Positions 1 to 6,676 of a DNA stretch of 32,370 bases are shown in pieces. Origin of the DNA: Cyanobacteria bacterium RU_5_0 (GTDB lineage Bacteria; Cyanobacteriota; Cyanobacteriia; Elainellales; Elainellaceae). Within the stretch, counting starts at the first letter, position 1, and every line of letters starts with the position of its first letter. The translations under genes and the position numbers were made by a program. Location: positions 1 to 32,370 of the forward strand of contig JAAUSF010000050.1 of the NCBI GenBank assembly GCA_012033255.1, given 5' to 3'. The notes under the pieces are model-generated. The model was not told where the DNA came from. It ran no database searches and was given only the letters and a program-made list of their open reading frames with translations.

Positions 1-85
1 CCAGTTTCTCTTCTGGCAATAAAGGCTCAATCCTTTCCCATTCCGCATCGGTTAAATCGCTGGTGTAGGTTTTCAGTTGACCCAT
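1..85 (-). CDS. IS5-family transposase, N-terminus (cut by window edge)
   Basis: Reading leftwards from the ATG at 85, the first 28 residues include TSDLTDAEWERIEPLLPEE. This is the characteristic start of IS5-group transposases (DUF4096 N-terminal region), which cut and paste the element at its terminal repeats. The catalytic DDE domain lies outside the window, so I cannot tell whether the enzyme is intact. The ATG is well placed, because the family begins a few residues before the SDLTDAEW motif. Confidence 0.85.
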   Translation of the reverse strand, partial: MGQLKTYTSDLTDAEWERIEPLLPEEKL

Positions 86-172
86 GTTCTTAACCTCATG
101 CACATCTTGATCTCTGATATCGCTTTTTGACGATGAGTAAAAACTTTCGTAATTCTTATTTACAAACACTCT
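1..172 (-). mobile_element. End of an IS5-type insertion sequence (transposase-start side)
   Basis: Upstream of the transposase start the minus strand ends in GAGAGTGTTTGTAAATAAG (about 154-172). This resembles the end next to the transposase C-terminus at the other window edge (GAGAACCTGTTTGAAAAG, from 32243), with shared GAGA and TGTTTG blocks. I take 172 as the outer boundary, uncertain by a few bases. No target duplication can be checked because the other end lies outside the window. Confidence 0.65.
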
Positions 173-260
173 CTAAGCGATAGGGAATACACTAGACTCA
201 CTCGGTTCTGGTGCAATGGTTAGAAACCTGTTGGCAATTGTGTAATTCTCGTCGAAGATA

Positions 261-491
261 TTAGGTGTCCTTGCAAGGTTCAATCTCATCCAGTCGGAAA
301 CTGTAGGTTGGGCGTTCACCGAACTCATCGGTATACGTTGTAGCCGTGTCGGGATTGTAGAGATAGAGCAACACTTCGGTTTGTGAGTTGTTGGAAACGA
401 TCGCTGCAACGATACCAAACTGATATGTCTGAGTGCTTATCAGCGTCGGTGTAAACGGTTGTTTGAGGCGAACGCGATCGCCTATTTCCAT
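261..491 (-). CDS. Small hypothetical protein (76 aa)
   Basis: It begins MEIGDRVRLKQPFTP, alternates short beta-type stretches, and ends in an acidic tail (RLDEIEPCKDT). This looks like a small SH3-like beta-barrel or KOW-type fold, but no family can be named. The start overlaps the last 10 bases of the upstream gene (482-733), which suggests translational coupling in a two-gene operon. The ORF at 173-418 in another frame overlaps it and looks like a shadow. About 90 bases separate its stop from the IS end. Confidence 0.65.
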   Translation of the reverse strand: MEIGDRVRLKQPFTPTLISTQTYQFGIVAAIVSNNSQTEVLLYLYNPDTATTYTDEFGERPTYSFRLDEIEPCKDT

Positions 492-733
492 TCTGCACCC
501 TGCGAATTGCCAATATTCAACTGCGTCTTGCTTTGCTTAAGCTGGTTCCAGAGTTGCTCAATCTGCTCAAAGGCTGTGTCTGGGGATAATTTGCCACCTG
601 TTTGCAAATTGCAAATGTAGCCTACCCGCTGAGCGAATTCTTGCAGGTTAGCATTGAATACTAAATGCTCTGGCTGTACCTGACCGTGGTAGCGAGCATA
701 AGGGTACAGGAAATTCTGCGTGGATTGATCCAT
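482..733 (-). CDS. Small conserved cyanobacterial protein, DUF7219-like (83 aa)
   Basis: The core FLYPYARYHGQVQPEHLVFN, followed by NANLQEFAQRVGYICNLQTG and a helical QIEQLWNQLKQSK segment, matches from memory a small soluble cyanobacterial family of unknown function (DUF7219). A Shine-Dalgarno-like GGGAG lies about 9 bases before the ATG at 733. It is the first gene of a probable pair with 261-491. A candidate Pho box lies 70-90 bases upstream. The family assignment is from recall. Confidence 0.75.
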   Translation of the reverse strand: MDQSTQNFLYPYARYHGQVQPEHLVFNANLQEFAQRVGYICNLQTGGKLSPDTAFEQIEQLWNQLKQSKTQLNIGNSQGAEWK

Positions 734-804
734 CTTTACTATCTCCCGCCAAGTTAAGGTAATGCCTGAAACTATTGAAAACAGTCTTAATACTATATCA
801 TTGA

Positions 805-823
805 CTTAACCTAACCTTAACCA
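805..823. promoter_or_regulatory. Candidate cyanobacterial Pho box
   Basis: CTTAACCT and CTTAACCA stand 3 bases apart on the plus strand. Both fit the published PyTTAAPyPy(T/A) octamer of cyanobacterial SphR/PhoB sites, which occur as tandem repeats with 3-base spacers. Only two of the usual three repeats are visible, and the downstream gene lies on the opposite strand, so this is a weak candidate. Confidence 0.3.
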
Positions 824-898
824 AATTAAAGATTTAGTTCTATTTACAGCGATTTCCAGTAGGATGGGCACTGTGACTCTGAACAATAGTGCTAAAGA

Positions 899-935
899 AA
901 ATCGGTGAAGCAGAAATCACCCACTCCACCGATTT
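899..935 (-). terminator. Probable terminator after hsp20
   Basis: AAATCGGTG and CACCGATTT form a perfect 9-bp stem around a 19-base loop. On the minus strand the stem runs into TTTCTTT. It lies about 105 bases past the hsp20 stop codon. Confidence 0.5.
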
Positions 936-950
936 CCCGTTGAGTTGTCT

Positions 951-982
951 TGCCCCCAAATCCCCCAATTCTGGGGAACTTT
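951..982. repeat. Dispersed cyanobacterial C-rich repeat
   Basis: The stretch begins GCCCCCAAATCCCCCAATTC and continues CTGGGGAACTTTG, with a short CCCC/GGGG hairpin. I recognise it as a repeat scattered between genes in many filamentous cyanobacteria. It has no coding content. Confidence 0.5.
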
Positions 983-1040
983 GAGATCAGAAACGGTAGA
1001 TTCCTTTGCAACAGGCATCTCGAATCTAGCGTACTAAAGA

Positions 1041-1574
1041 CTATGCAGCGACTTCACCGTTTGCGTCTGGCGCGATATCATCCGACGGCGACTCTACCAA
1101 GTTAATTTTGACTGCTTTATTACGCGCTTCAACGACTTTGGGTAGAGTCAGGTTGAGAATGCCGTCTTTGTATTCTGCTTGCACCTGAGCATTCTCGATC
1201 GCAACAGGCAGAGGCACAACACGACGGAATGTGCCATAGCGGAACTCAGACTTAAAGTAACCTTTTTCTTCGGCTTTGTGTTCATGGCGATGCTCACCTG
1301 AAATTAAAACCGCTTCTTGGGTTACTTGAATATCTAAATCCTTAGCTTCCATACCCGGAAGCTGAGCGCGTAATACTAAATGATCTCCTGCATCTTGTAA
1401 CTCGATCGCTGGAGTTTGAACTGGCTCGATCGTCTGAGCCAGTCCATCAAACACTTGATCCAATTGACGACGCATTGCTTCAATTTCACGCCAGGGTTGC
1501 CAGTAACGAACGATCATAGGTTGGTTGTTTCTTGGGTAACGTTGAATCTTCATGTCTCTATGGTGACGCGCCAT
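1041..1574 (-). CDS. hspA: Small heat-shock protein Hsp20 (alpha-crystallin family)
   Basis: The product is a 177-aa ATP-independent chaperone expected to form cytoplasmic oligomers that hold unfolding proteins. The N-terminal part contains WQPWREIEAMRRQLDQVFDG, typical of class-A bacterial Hsp20. The alpha-crystallin domain spans roughly residues 55-155, from LPGMEAKDLDIQV through FRYGTFRRVVPLP to the signature YKDGILNLTLPK. The C-terminal V-K-I motif fits the I/V-x-I/V oligomerisation anchor. The ATG at 1574 has no clear ribosome site; the in-frame ATG at 1553 or the one just before IVRYWQPW could be the true start. I see no CIRCE element. A strong dyad at 1591-1623 occupies the leader. It lies downstream of the MocR-type gene on the same strand. 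Confidence 0.93.
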   Translation of the reverse strand: MARHHRDMKIQRYPRNNQPMIVRYWQPWREIEAMRRQLDQVFDGLAQTIEPVQTPAIELQDAGDHLVLRAQLPGMEAKDLDIQVTQEAVLISGEHRHEHKAEEKGYFKSEFRYGTFRRVVPLPVAIENAQVQAEYKDGILNLTLPKVVEARNKAVKINLVESPSDDIAPDANGEVAA

Positions 1575-1590
1575 GCAGAAAACATCAGTC

Positions 1591-1623
1591 CGGGAAACTG
1601 AACCGATCGGTCGAGGTTTCCCG
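1591..1623 (-). terminator. Nested dyad between mocR-type gene and hsp20
   Basis: CGGGAAAC and GTTTCCCG form an 8-bp stem that encloses a second palindrome, ACCGATCGGT. On the minus strand it is followed by GACTGATGTTTT. It lies about 55 bases after the regulator gene and 17 bases before the hsp20 ATG. It may be a terminator for the regulator or a structured hsp20 leader; the sequence alone does not decide. Confidence 0.45.
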
Positions 1624-1676
1624 ACATGGGAGTAAGGGAGTGGATGTGTGGATGCTAAAATCGATTACCATACCCA

Positions 1677-3077
1677 TCACTCCATCACGCCCCGCTTAAG
1701 GCGTTGAATGCCTAGTTTGATGTCTTCGATCGCGACATTGCCAAATCCCATCACAATCTGTTTTTGATATTTTTCTTGGGATGGGGCATAGATGGACATG
1801 GGATAGATTCGGATTCGCTGTTGTTCAATTTTGTGGAGGCGATCGGGTGAAAAATCGATTTCATTCAATTCAGCAACTAAGTGTAATCCGGTTGAGTCGC
1901 CAGAGATTCTGACTTGTTCTGGGAAATATTCATTTAATAGTTGTTTTAATGTATCTCGGCGTTGACGGTAGAGTTTTTTCATTCGGGCAATGTGTCGTTC
2001 TAAATGTCCGGCTTGAATGAATTCAGCAAGTGCTAATTGTTCAAATGTAGAACTATGCAGATCAATCAATCGTTTGAGACGACGACACGCTTGCACCATT
2101 TCTAGAGGTAATACAAGATATCCTAATCGCAGTGCAGGCGAAAGAATTTTGCTAAAGCTTCCGATGTAAATTACGGATTCTGGAGAGAGTCCTTGTAATG
2201 AGCTAACGGGTGTTCCACTATAGCGAAATTCGCTGTCATAATCATCTTCTACGATATAACTTCCTGTTGCTTTGGCGTATTGCAAGAGTTCAATCCGGCG
2301 TTGAATTGTGAGGACACTTCCTAGGGGAAATTGATGTGATGGTGTAACAAGAATGAATTTCGGGGGTTTACTTGCAGGAAGCCACTGAGTTTGGATGCCA
2401 CGATCGTCTACCGGAATCAAATCGAGTCCAGCCCCCAACGTTGAGTAAATCTCTCGGATTTCAGGTGTAGTGGGGTTTTCGAGGGCGATCGTATCTTCGG
2501 CAGAGAGCAGGAGTTGTCCCACAAGTGAAAAAGCTTGCGCGGCTCCAGACGTAATCACAATCTGATCCGGTTGACAATGGACACCTCTGGTGCGACGTAA
2601 ATATTGTGCCAGAACCGATCGCAATTCAAGACATCCTTCAGGAGTGCTGTAGCCAAATGCAGCAGCAGAGGCTTCTAGACAAACTCGTTTAGTGAGTTCT
2701 CCCCAAAGTTTGCGCGGGAAATGATCGAGGGCTGGAATACCAGAACGAAAATCAATCAGATCGGCGGTTGTGACAATAAAGGATCGATCGGACGGTTGAA
2801 CGGTGATTCCTTGATCTGAGGTCAATTCCCAATATGCCCCTTGGGCAACATAGGTGCCTGAGCCAGATTTGCTCTCCAAATAGCCTTCCGATATGAGTTG
2901 ATCGTAAGCCTCTAACACGACATTGCGCGATACGCCCAAGTGTGCAGCAAGTTCACGAGATGATGGCAGTCGTTGCCCAGATGAGAGTTCTCCTCGAAGG
3001 ATTTGTCGGCGTAATTCCAGGTAGATTTGTCGGATTAAGGGAATATCAGAAGTGCGATCGATCGACAACCACAGCAT
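1677..3077 (-). CDS. MocR/PdxR-family transcriptional regulator (GntR HTH + aminotransferase fold)
   Basis: The 466-aa protein has a GntR winged helix at about residues 12-78 (RLPSSRELAAHLGVSRNVVL), then a fold-type I aminotransferase domain from about 105 to the end. The PLP site is visible: VEDDYDSEFRYSG at 276-288, with the Asp that would face the pyridine nitrogen, and SFSKILSPALRLGY, with the Schiff-base lysine at K310. MocR proteins use PLP or an amino compound as effector and bind direct repeats. Four such repeats lie directly upstream (3093-3144). The gene is divergent from a LysE-type exporter, a common pairing in which the regulator controls the exporter. The specific ligand cannot be read from the sequence. 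Confidence 0.93.
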   Translation of the reverse strand: MLWLSIDRTSDIPLIRQIYLELRRQILRGELSSGQRLPSSRELAAHLGVSRNVVLEAYDQLISEGYLESKSGSGTYVAQGAYWELTSDQGITVQPSDRSFIVTTADLIDFRSGIPALDHFPRKLWGELTKRVCLEASAAAFGYSTPEGCLELRSVLAQYLRRTRGVHCQPDQIVITSGAAQAFSLVGQLLLSAEDTIALENPTTPEIREIYSTLGAGLDLIPVDDRGIQTQWLPASKPPKFILVTPSHQFPLGSVLTIQRRIELLQYAKATGSYIVEDDYDSEFRYSGTPVSSLQGLSPESVIYIGSFSKILSPALRLGYLVLPLEMVQACRRLKRLIDLHSSTFEQLALAEFIQAGHLERHIARMKKLYRQRRDTLKQLLNEYFPEQVRISGDSTGLHLVAELNEIDFSPDRLHKIEQQRIRIYPMSIYAPSQEKYQKQIVMGFGNVAIEDIKLGIQRLKRGVME

Positions 3078-3092
3078 AGGGAGTGAACAGAG

Positions 3093-3166
3093 ATTGGTAC
3101 TCTAAATTGGTACTCTAAATTGGTACTCTAAATTGGTACTCTAAAAAGCTATCCAAAGTGGCACTA
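3093..3166. promoter_or_regulatory. Probable MocR operator: four 13-bp direct repeats plus a fifth half-site
   Basis: ATTGGTACTCTAA occurs four times head to tail without a mismatch (3093-3105, 3106-3118, 3119-3131, 3132-3144). AAAGTGGCACTA at 3155-3166 shares the core AAANTGGNACT in the same orientation. The array begins 16 bases from the regulator's ATG and lies between it and the exporter, where an autoregulated shared operator would be expected. The core resembles the AAAGTGG-CTA type of site described for PdxR. Binding is inferred. Confidence 0.6.
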
Positions 3167-3224
3167 CTGCAACTCACCTTAACGAGCTACGCTATCGATC
3201 GAGTGCAAAGCAGTCTCAAATTTT

Positions 3225-3849
3225 ATGACAAATCTAACGCTTTTTCTAATTACAACGGCAATTTTCACCGTGTCGCCTGGCCCTGATTACGATCTATGTG
3301 ATGGCACGCAGCTTGGGACAGGGACGCAGGGCTGGCATCATTTCCGTACTCGGTATCGGCATTGGTCTGCTGGTTCATACCGTTGCCTCGGCAGTTGGTC
3401 TTTCTGCGGTATTGATGACCTCTGCACTCGCCTACAACTTGGTCAAATACGTGGGAGCAGGTTATCTCATCTACTTAGGTGTGCAGATATTTCTCAGCCG
3501 TGAGAAACATGAAACTTTCAAGCTGATGGATCGATCGAGTCTTACCAAAGTATTTTCTCAAGGGATTCTTTCCAGTACACTCAATCCTAAATTAGCCATC
3601 TTCTTTCTCGCGTTCTTGCCGCAATTTGTGAATCCAAGTCACGGTAGAGTTGCTCTACAGTTCATCACGCTTGGTTCACTGGTGACAGTCATAGGAATGC
3701 TTTGGTTAATCCTCGTTGCATTACTAACTAGTTCTATTGGTAAGTGGTTACGCCGTCATTCTAGATTCGTTCAGTTACAACAACGATTGACTGGATGTAT
3801 TCTGATTAGCTTAGGAATCCGTCTTGCTATTCCGGAACAACGAGGTTAA
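3225..3849 (+). pseudogene. LysE/RhtB-family exporter, broken by a one-base frameshift
   Basis: The ATG at 3225 opens LTLFLITTAIFTVSPGPD, the first helix and PGPD motif of LysE-family amino-acid exporters. The frame then becomes nonsense. The expected continuation TIYVMARSLGQGRRAG and the other membrane helices, to SLGIRLAIPEQRG, lie in the next frame up to 3849. Removing one T at 3287/3288 (GATTACGATC) restores a 207-aa protein of normal family length. As written, translation could only restart at the ATG near 3298, losing helix 1. It is either a recent pseudogene or a sequencing error. It is divergent from the MocR-type regulator and probably its target. Confidence 0.85.
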
Positions 3850-3924
3850 CAGAATGATCAATGGATGGGAAAACAACCCCCAGGACACGAAGGCACCAAG
3901 AAAATATTGGCGTTGCTGAAGTTT

Positions 3925-4410
3925 ATGACTCAACATCAGTTTCATCTTGCCCAACTCAACATAGCTACTATACGCGCATCGCTCAGTGATCCACAGATGG
4001 CAGATTTTGTTGCACAACTGCAAACAATCAATGCGATCGCAGAAACAAGCTCCGGATTCATTTGGCGATTGCAAGATGATCATCAAGGAGATGCAACCCA
4101 TATTCAAGCCTATGATGATCCGCGTATTCTGATCAATCTCACGATTTGGGAATCAGTCGAAACACTCTCTAACTACGTCTATCGCAGTCAACATGGAACA
4201 GCGATGCGCGATCGCCGCAAATGGTTTGAGAAATCTGATCAACCGACTTTAGTACTATGGTGGATTCCTGTCGGACATATTCCGACGATCGCCGAAGCGA
4301 AGGAACGATTAGCGTATTTGCATCAATATGGAGAGACGCCTTATGCGTTTTCATTCAAGCGATCGTTTCCGCCAACTCGTTTAGCAGAGTCAAATGAAGC
4401 ATCCCGTTAA
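3925..4410 (+). CDS. DUF3291 domain protein (161 aa)
   Basis: The product begins MTQHQFHLAQLNIATIRASL and contains GFIWRLQDD, ILINLTIWESVETLSNYVY, WFEKSDQPTLVLWWIPVGHI and an EAKERLAYL helix. This is the DUF3291 pattern, a ferredoxin-like fold related to antibiotic-biosynthesis monooxygenases, usually of unknown function. The frame is open from an ATG at 3865, but the extra 20 codons translate a repeat-like stretch (GACACGAAGGCACCAAG) and the family starts at the second Met, so I chose 3925. It lies 75 bases after the exporter on the same strand and may be cotranscribed. Confidence 0.85.
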   Translation: MTQHQFHLAQLNIATIRASLSDPQMADFVAQLQTINAIAETSSGFIWRLQDDHQGDATHIQAYDDPRILINLTIWESVETLSNYVYRSQHGTAMRDRRKWFEKSDQPTLVLWWIPVGHIPTIAEAKERLAYLHQYGETPYAFSFKRSFPPTRLAESNEASR

Positions 4411-4455
4411 GGGTTGGTGTAATCTGCGATAAAGGTATCATTTACTTCAACCTTG

Positions 4456-4500
4456 ATAAACCAAAGTTCTCAAGTCAAATTGAGTTCGTATTTGGTTTAT
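4456..4500. terminator. Bidirectional terminator between convergent genes
   Basis: ATAAACCAAA and TTTGGTTTAT form a perfect 10-bp stem, with a second CTCAA/TTGAG stem nested inside. It lies between the stop of the DUF3291 gene (plus) and the stop of the 70-aa gene (minus), and each strand ends in an A/T-rich arm. Confidence 0.6.
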
Positions 4501-4503
4501 GGC

Positions 4504-4716
4504 TTAGGACAACTTAAAACCATCCTCAATGTTTGATCGAACCCAGCGTGAAGCCAAGTCTTCCATCACAATTCCCTGACCATCCATAACACTGCTAACA
4601 AGGCGAACTTTGAGAGTTGGTAGAGATTTACCATTCACCATTCGCTTTCCGTGACCAATGACAGTTCCAGAATATTTGAACGTCTTATGCAGCACGTCAT
4701 CTTGAACTTTACTCAT
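4504..4716 (-). CDS. Small hypothetical protein (70 aa)
   Basis: The ATG at 4716 has a good Shine-Dalgarno sequence (GGAGG, 9 bases upstream), which supports a real gene. The protein starts MSKVQDDVLHKTFKYSGTVI, then has a basic GHGKRMVNGKSLP stretch and beta-type segments (LKVRLVSSV). I recognise no family. It looks like a compact soluble domain with no membrane segment or signal peptide. It converges on the DUF3291 gene and shares the hairpin at 4456-4500 as terminator. Confidence 0.6.
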   Translation of the reverse strand: MSKVQDDVLHKTFKYSGTVIGHGKRMVNGKSLPTLKVRLVSSVMDGQGIVMEDLASRWVRSNIEDGFKLS

Positions 4717-5260
4717 CGCTTCGATCCTCCATTATTACTGCGATCGCTAGGTTCCAGTAAAACCTGCTTCATATTGTGCACACTATTTTTAGTCTGGTGA
4801 TTAAAAATCGTTTTAAGTAATATGTTGAGATCAATCGATTTAATCAAACAGGTATTTGCACCTAATATAGTTTCATTACTGGAATGAACAAGGCTGCCTT
4901 CACCTAAACGAAAAATAAATGAGATCGTTGCAGTATTTTGGACTTCATCGAAGTGTTTTCAAGATACCACACCGATTTGATCCTGGCAAATCAATCTCCA
5001 ACCGAATTGAATTCGGTATCTGTTGTTACAGTTTGTACACGCCGATTTATGCATACAGAGAACCCCTGTAAAACAACGAGTGCTTGAGTTATGGCGACAG
5101 CCACTTGGGTTAGGATGGGGTGCAGGAGTGGAACCCCTGACTGGAGGCGAAGCCCCCACACCCCCTTTAATCCGATGTCCCAACCTATATGGCAACAGCT
5201 ATATCTTTAACGACTGAATTTTTGGCTTCTGTTGTTCCCATTTTGAAACCTAAATTGGCA
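4717..5260. other. Intergenic stretch without a supported gene
   Basis: Apart from the repeat at 5113-5195 I find no ORF with a plausible start and no RNA gene. The short ORFs on both strands here overlap each other and translate repeat sequence. Confidence 0.55.
5113..5195. repeat. Dispersed G/C-run repeat
   Basis: GATGGGGTGCAGGAGTGG runs into GGAGGCGAAGCCCCC, a small hairpin with a GAA loop, and then CACACCCCCTTTAATCC. It has the same style as the hairpin array at 27385-27438 (GAA-loop stem followed by a run of C). It is a non-coding cyanobacterial repeat type. Confidence 0.4.
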
Positions 5261-5299
5261 TCAAAAATGAAAAACCCCGATTGAAGGATTGCATCGGGG
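5261..5299 (-). terminator. Intrinsic terminator after the TPR gene
   Basis: On the minus strand CCCCGAT-(11)-ATCGGGG is followed by TTTTTCATTTTTGA. This is a 7-bp GC-rich stem with a T-rich tail, about 110 bases past the stop of the TPR gene. Confidence 0.7.
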
Positions 5300-5408
5300 A
5301 GGATGAATATGCACCAATCTGAATCGAACTCTTCAGCGTCCTACATGGGGATCAGTTTAGCGATCGACTGAAAAGAAACAGGGAAGCAAACGGGAAAATC
5401 GGGAGGTG

Positions 5409-6431
5409 CTACAGGGCGTCCATGAGTTGCTGTACTTTGTCAGTGAGCGGCTGATGTTCGATCTGCTGGACTAATTTTTTAGCATTCCGATAACACGATC
5501 GCGCCAAAATTTTCCGTTTTGTGGTGGTGTATAAGCTACCCATGTTCAGCAATGTTGTGATTTCTCCGAGCCGATCGCCCAATTCTTGATAAATGGCGAT
5601 CGCCTGTTTGTAGAACTTTAGCGCCTGCTTGTGATCTACAAAAATGCTGTAGATCACACCAATGTTGTGAAGGGTGGTGGCTTCGCCAGCGCGATCATTC
5701 AACGCCCGACGAGCTAAGAGAACTTGATGGTAGATTAACAAAGCTTGCTTCGGTTGTCCTAAGTCGCTATAGGTAGAAGCGATGTTGTTTAAAGTCGTGG
5801 CTTCACCTGTTAAATTCTTCACGGCTCGATGAATCGGCAATGCCTCTTGAAAAAATGCCAGGGCTTGCTCATACTCTCCTAAAGTGCTGTAAGCGAAACC
5901 AACACCGTTTAGTGTGGTTGCTTCACCAGAGAAGTCTCCGAGCAACCGGCGCATTGCCAAAATTTGGTATTGCAGCAGCAGCGCCCGTTTCGGTTCACCC
6001 AGTTTGGTATAGATCAATGCTACGTCATTCAAAGTAGACACTTCGCCTTGAGTATCCTGCAATTCTTTGATAATTGGCAGGGCATGATCAAAATACTCTA
6101 GGGCTTGCGAAAATTGACCGAGACGGCTGTAAGTGGAACCTAGATTGCTCAACGTAATTGCCGTTGCTTTTCTGTTGCCAAGTTCTTGAGCGATCGAAAG
6201 AGCCTGATGAAAGCACTCCAACGCTTGCCGAGGTTGCCAACAACTTAAGTAAGCTGAACCCATGTCATTTAGCGTGGAGCTTTCTCGCGATCGGTCTAAT
6301 ATAGCTCTGGCTAGCCGCAAATTTTCGGTTGAGAGCTTGAGATAGTCTTTGAATTGACCCTGCTTACAACAACGATTTGCGGCCTCACGGCGTTCTTCCC
6401 ATTCACTGACTAGATTAAAAGGTTGCGTCAT
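5409..6431 (-). CDS. Tetratricopeptide-repeat protein (340 aa)
   Basis: Almost the whole protein is TPR helices of about 40 residues. Each has a start like GEATTLNNIASTYSDLGQ and an end like KQALLIYHQVLLARRALND; six to seven units are visible. Repeats of this sort serve protein-protein contacts, so it is a scaffold or adaptor with unknown partners. No enzymatic domain, signal peptide or membrane segment is seen. The frame is open back to 6566, but the first 45 codons do not look like TPR. The Met at 6431 (MTQPFNLVSEWEERREAANR) has GAGG just upstream and leads straight into the repeats. It follows the giant gene pair on the same strand behind a terminator (6591-6624), so it is probably transcribed separately. 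Confidence 0.85.
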   Translation of the reverse strand: MTQPFNLVSEWEERREAANRCCKQGQFKDYLKLSTENLRLARAILDRSRESSTLNDMGSAYLSCWQPRQALECFHQALSIAQELGNRKATAITLSNLGSTYSRLGQFSQALEYFDHALPIIKELQDTQGEVSTLNDVALIYTKLGEPKRALLLQYQILAMRRLLGDFSGEATTLNGVGFAYSTLGEYEQALAFFQEALPIHRAVKNLTGEATTLNNIASTYSDLGQPKQALLIYHQVLLARRALNDRAGEATTLHNIGVIYSIFVDHKQALKFYKQAIAIYQELGDRLGEITTLLNMGSLYTTTKRKILARSCYRNAKKLVQQIEHQPLTDKVQQLMDAL

Positions 6432-6590
6432 CTGCCTCAATTGAACTAGCGAGTATGCGGATCTCTCCCGGCACAGTACACCGTCAAGATTCCCTGAATT
6501 TTGAGTTAACCAACATTCTCTATCTTTTGGTACACGACGTAAACAAAAAAGTGTGCTGGTTAACACTTTCCAAACAATTTCATTTTGCCT

Positions 6591-6624
6591 TTAAAACAAA
6601 AAACTCCAGACATTACTCTGGAGT
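6591..6624 (-). terminator. Intrinsic terminator after the giant gene pair
   Basis: On the minus strand ACTCCAGA-(6)-TCTGGAGT is followed by TTTTTTGTTTT. This is a perfect 8-bp stem with a strong U tract, about 55 bases past the stop codon at 6677. Confidence 0.85.
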
Positions 6625-6676
6625 AGAATAAAAACTTTTGCACTAGGGCGGGTCCATTTTCAATCCAGAATCGCCG

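Noticed and set aside
173-418. 81-aa minus-strand frame overlapping the 76-aa gene
   Set aside because: It covers much of 261-491 in another frame, has an irregular composition and ends inside the IS boundary region. The 261-491 frame overlaps its upstream partner in an operon-like way.
1624-1676. CIRCE heat-shock operator upstream of hsp20
   Set aside because: No TTAGCACTC-N9-GAGTGCTAA or close variant is present.
3093-3144. CRISPR array
   Set aside because: The 13-bp units are contiguous with no spacers, and no cas genes are seen.
3811-4107. 98-aa minus-strand frame opposite the DUF3291 gene
   Set aside because: It is antisense to a clearly conserved gene and the exporter end and has no recognisable protein features.
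5309-5371. 20-codon plus-strand frame with an excellent GGAGG six bases before its ATG
   Set aside because: The GGAGG is part of the stem of the minus-strand terminator at 5261-5299, and the peptide has no recognisable feature.
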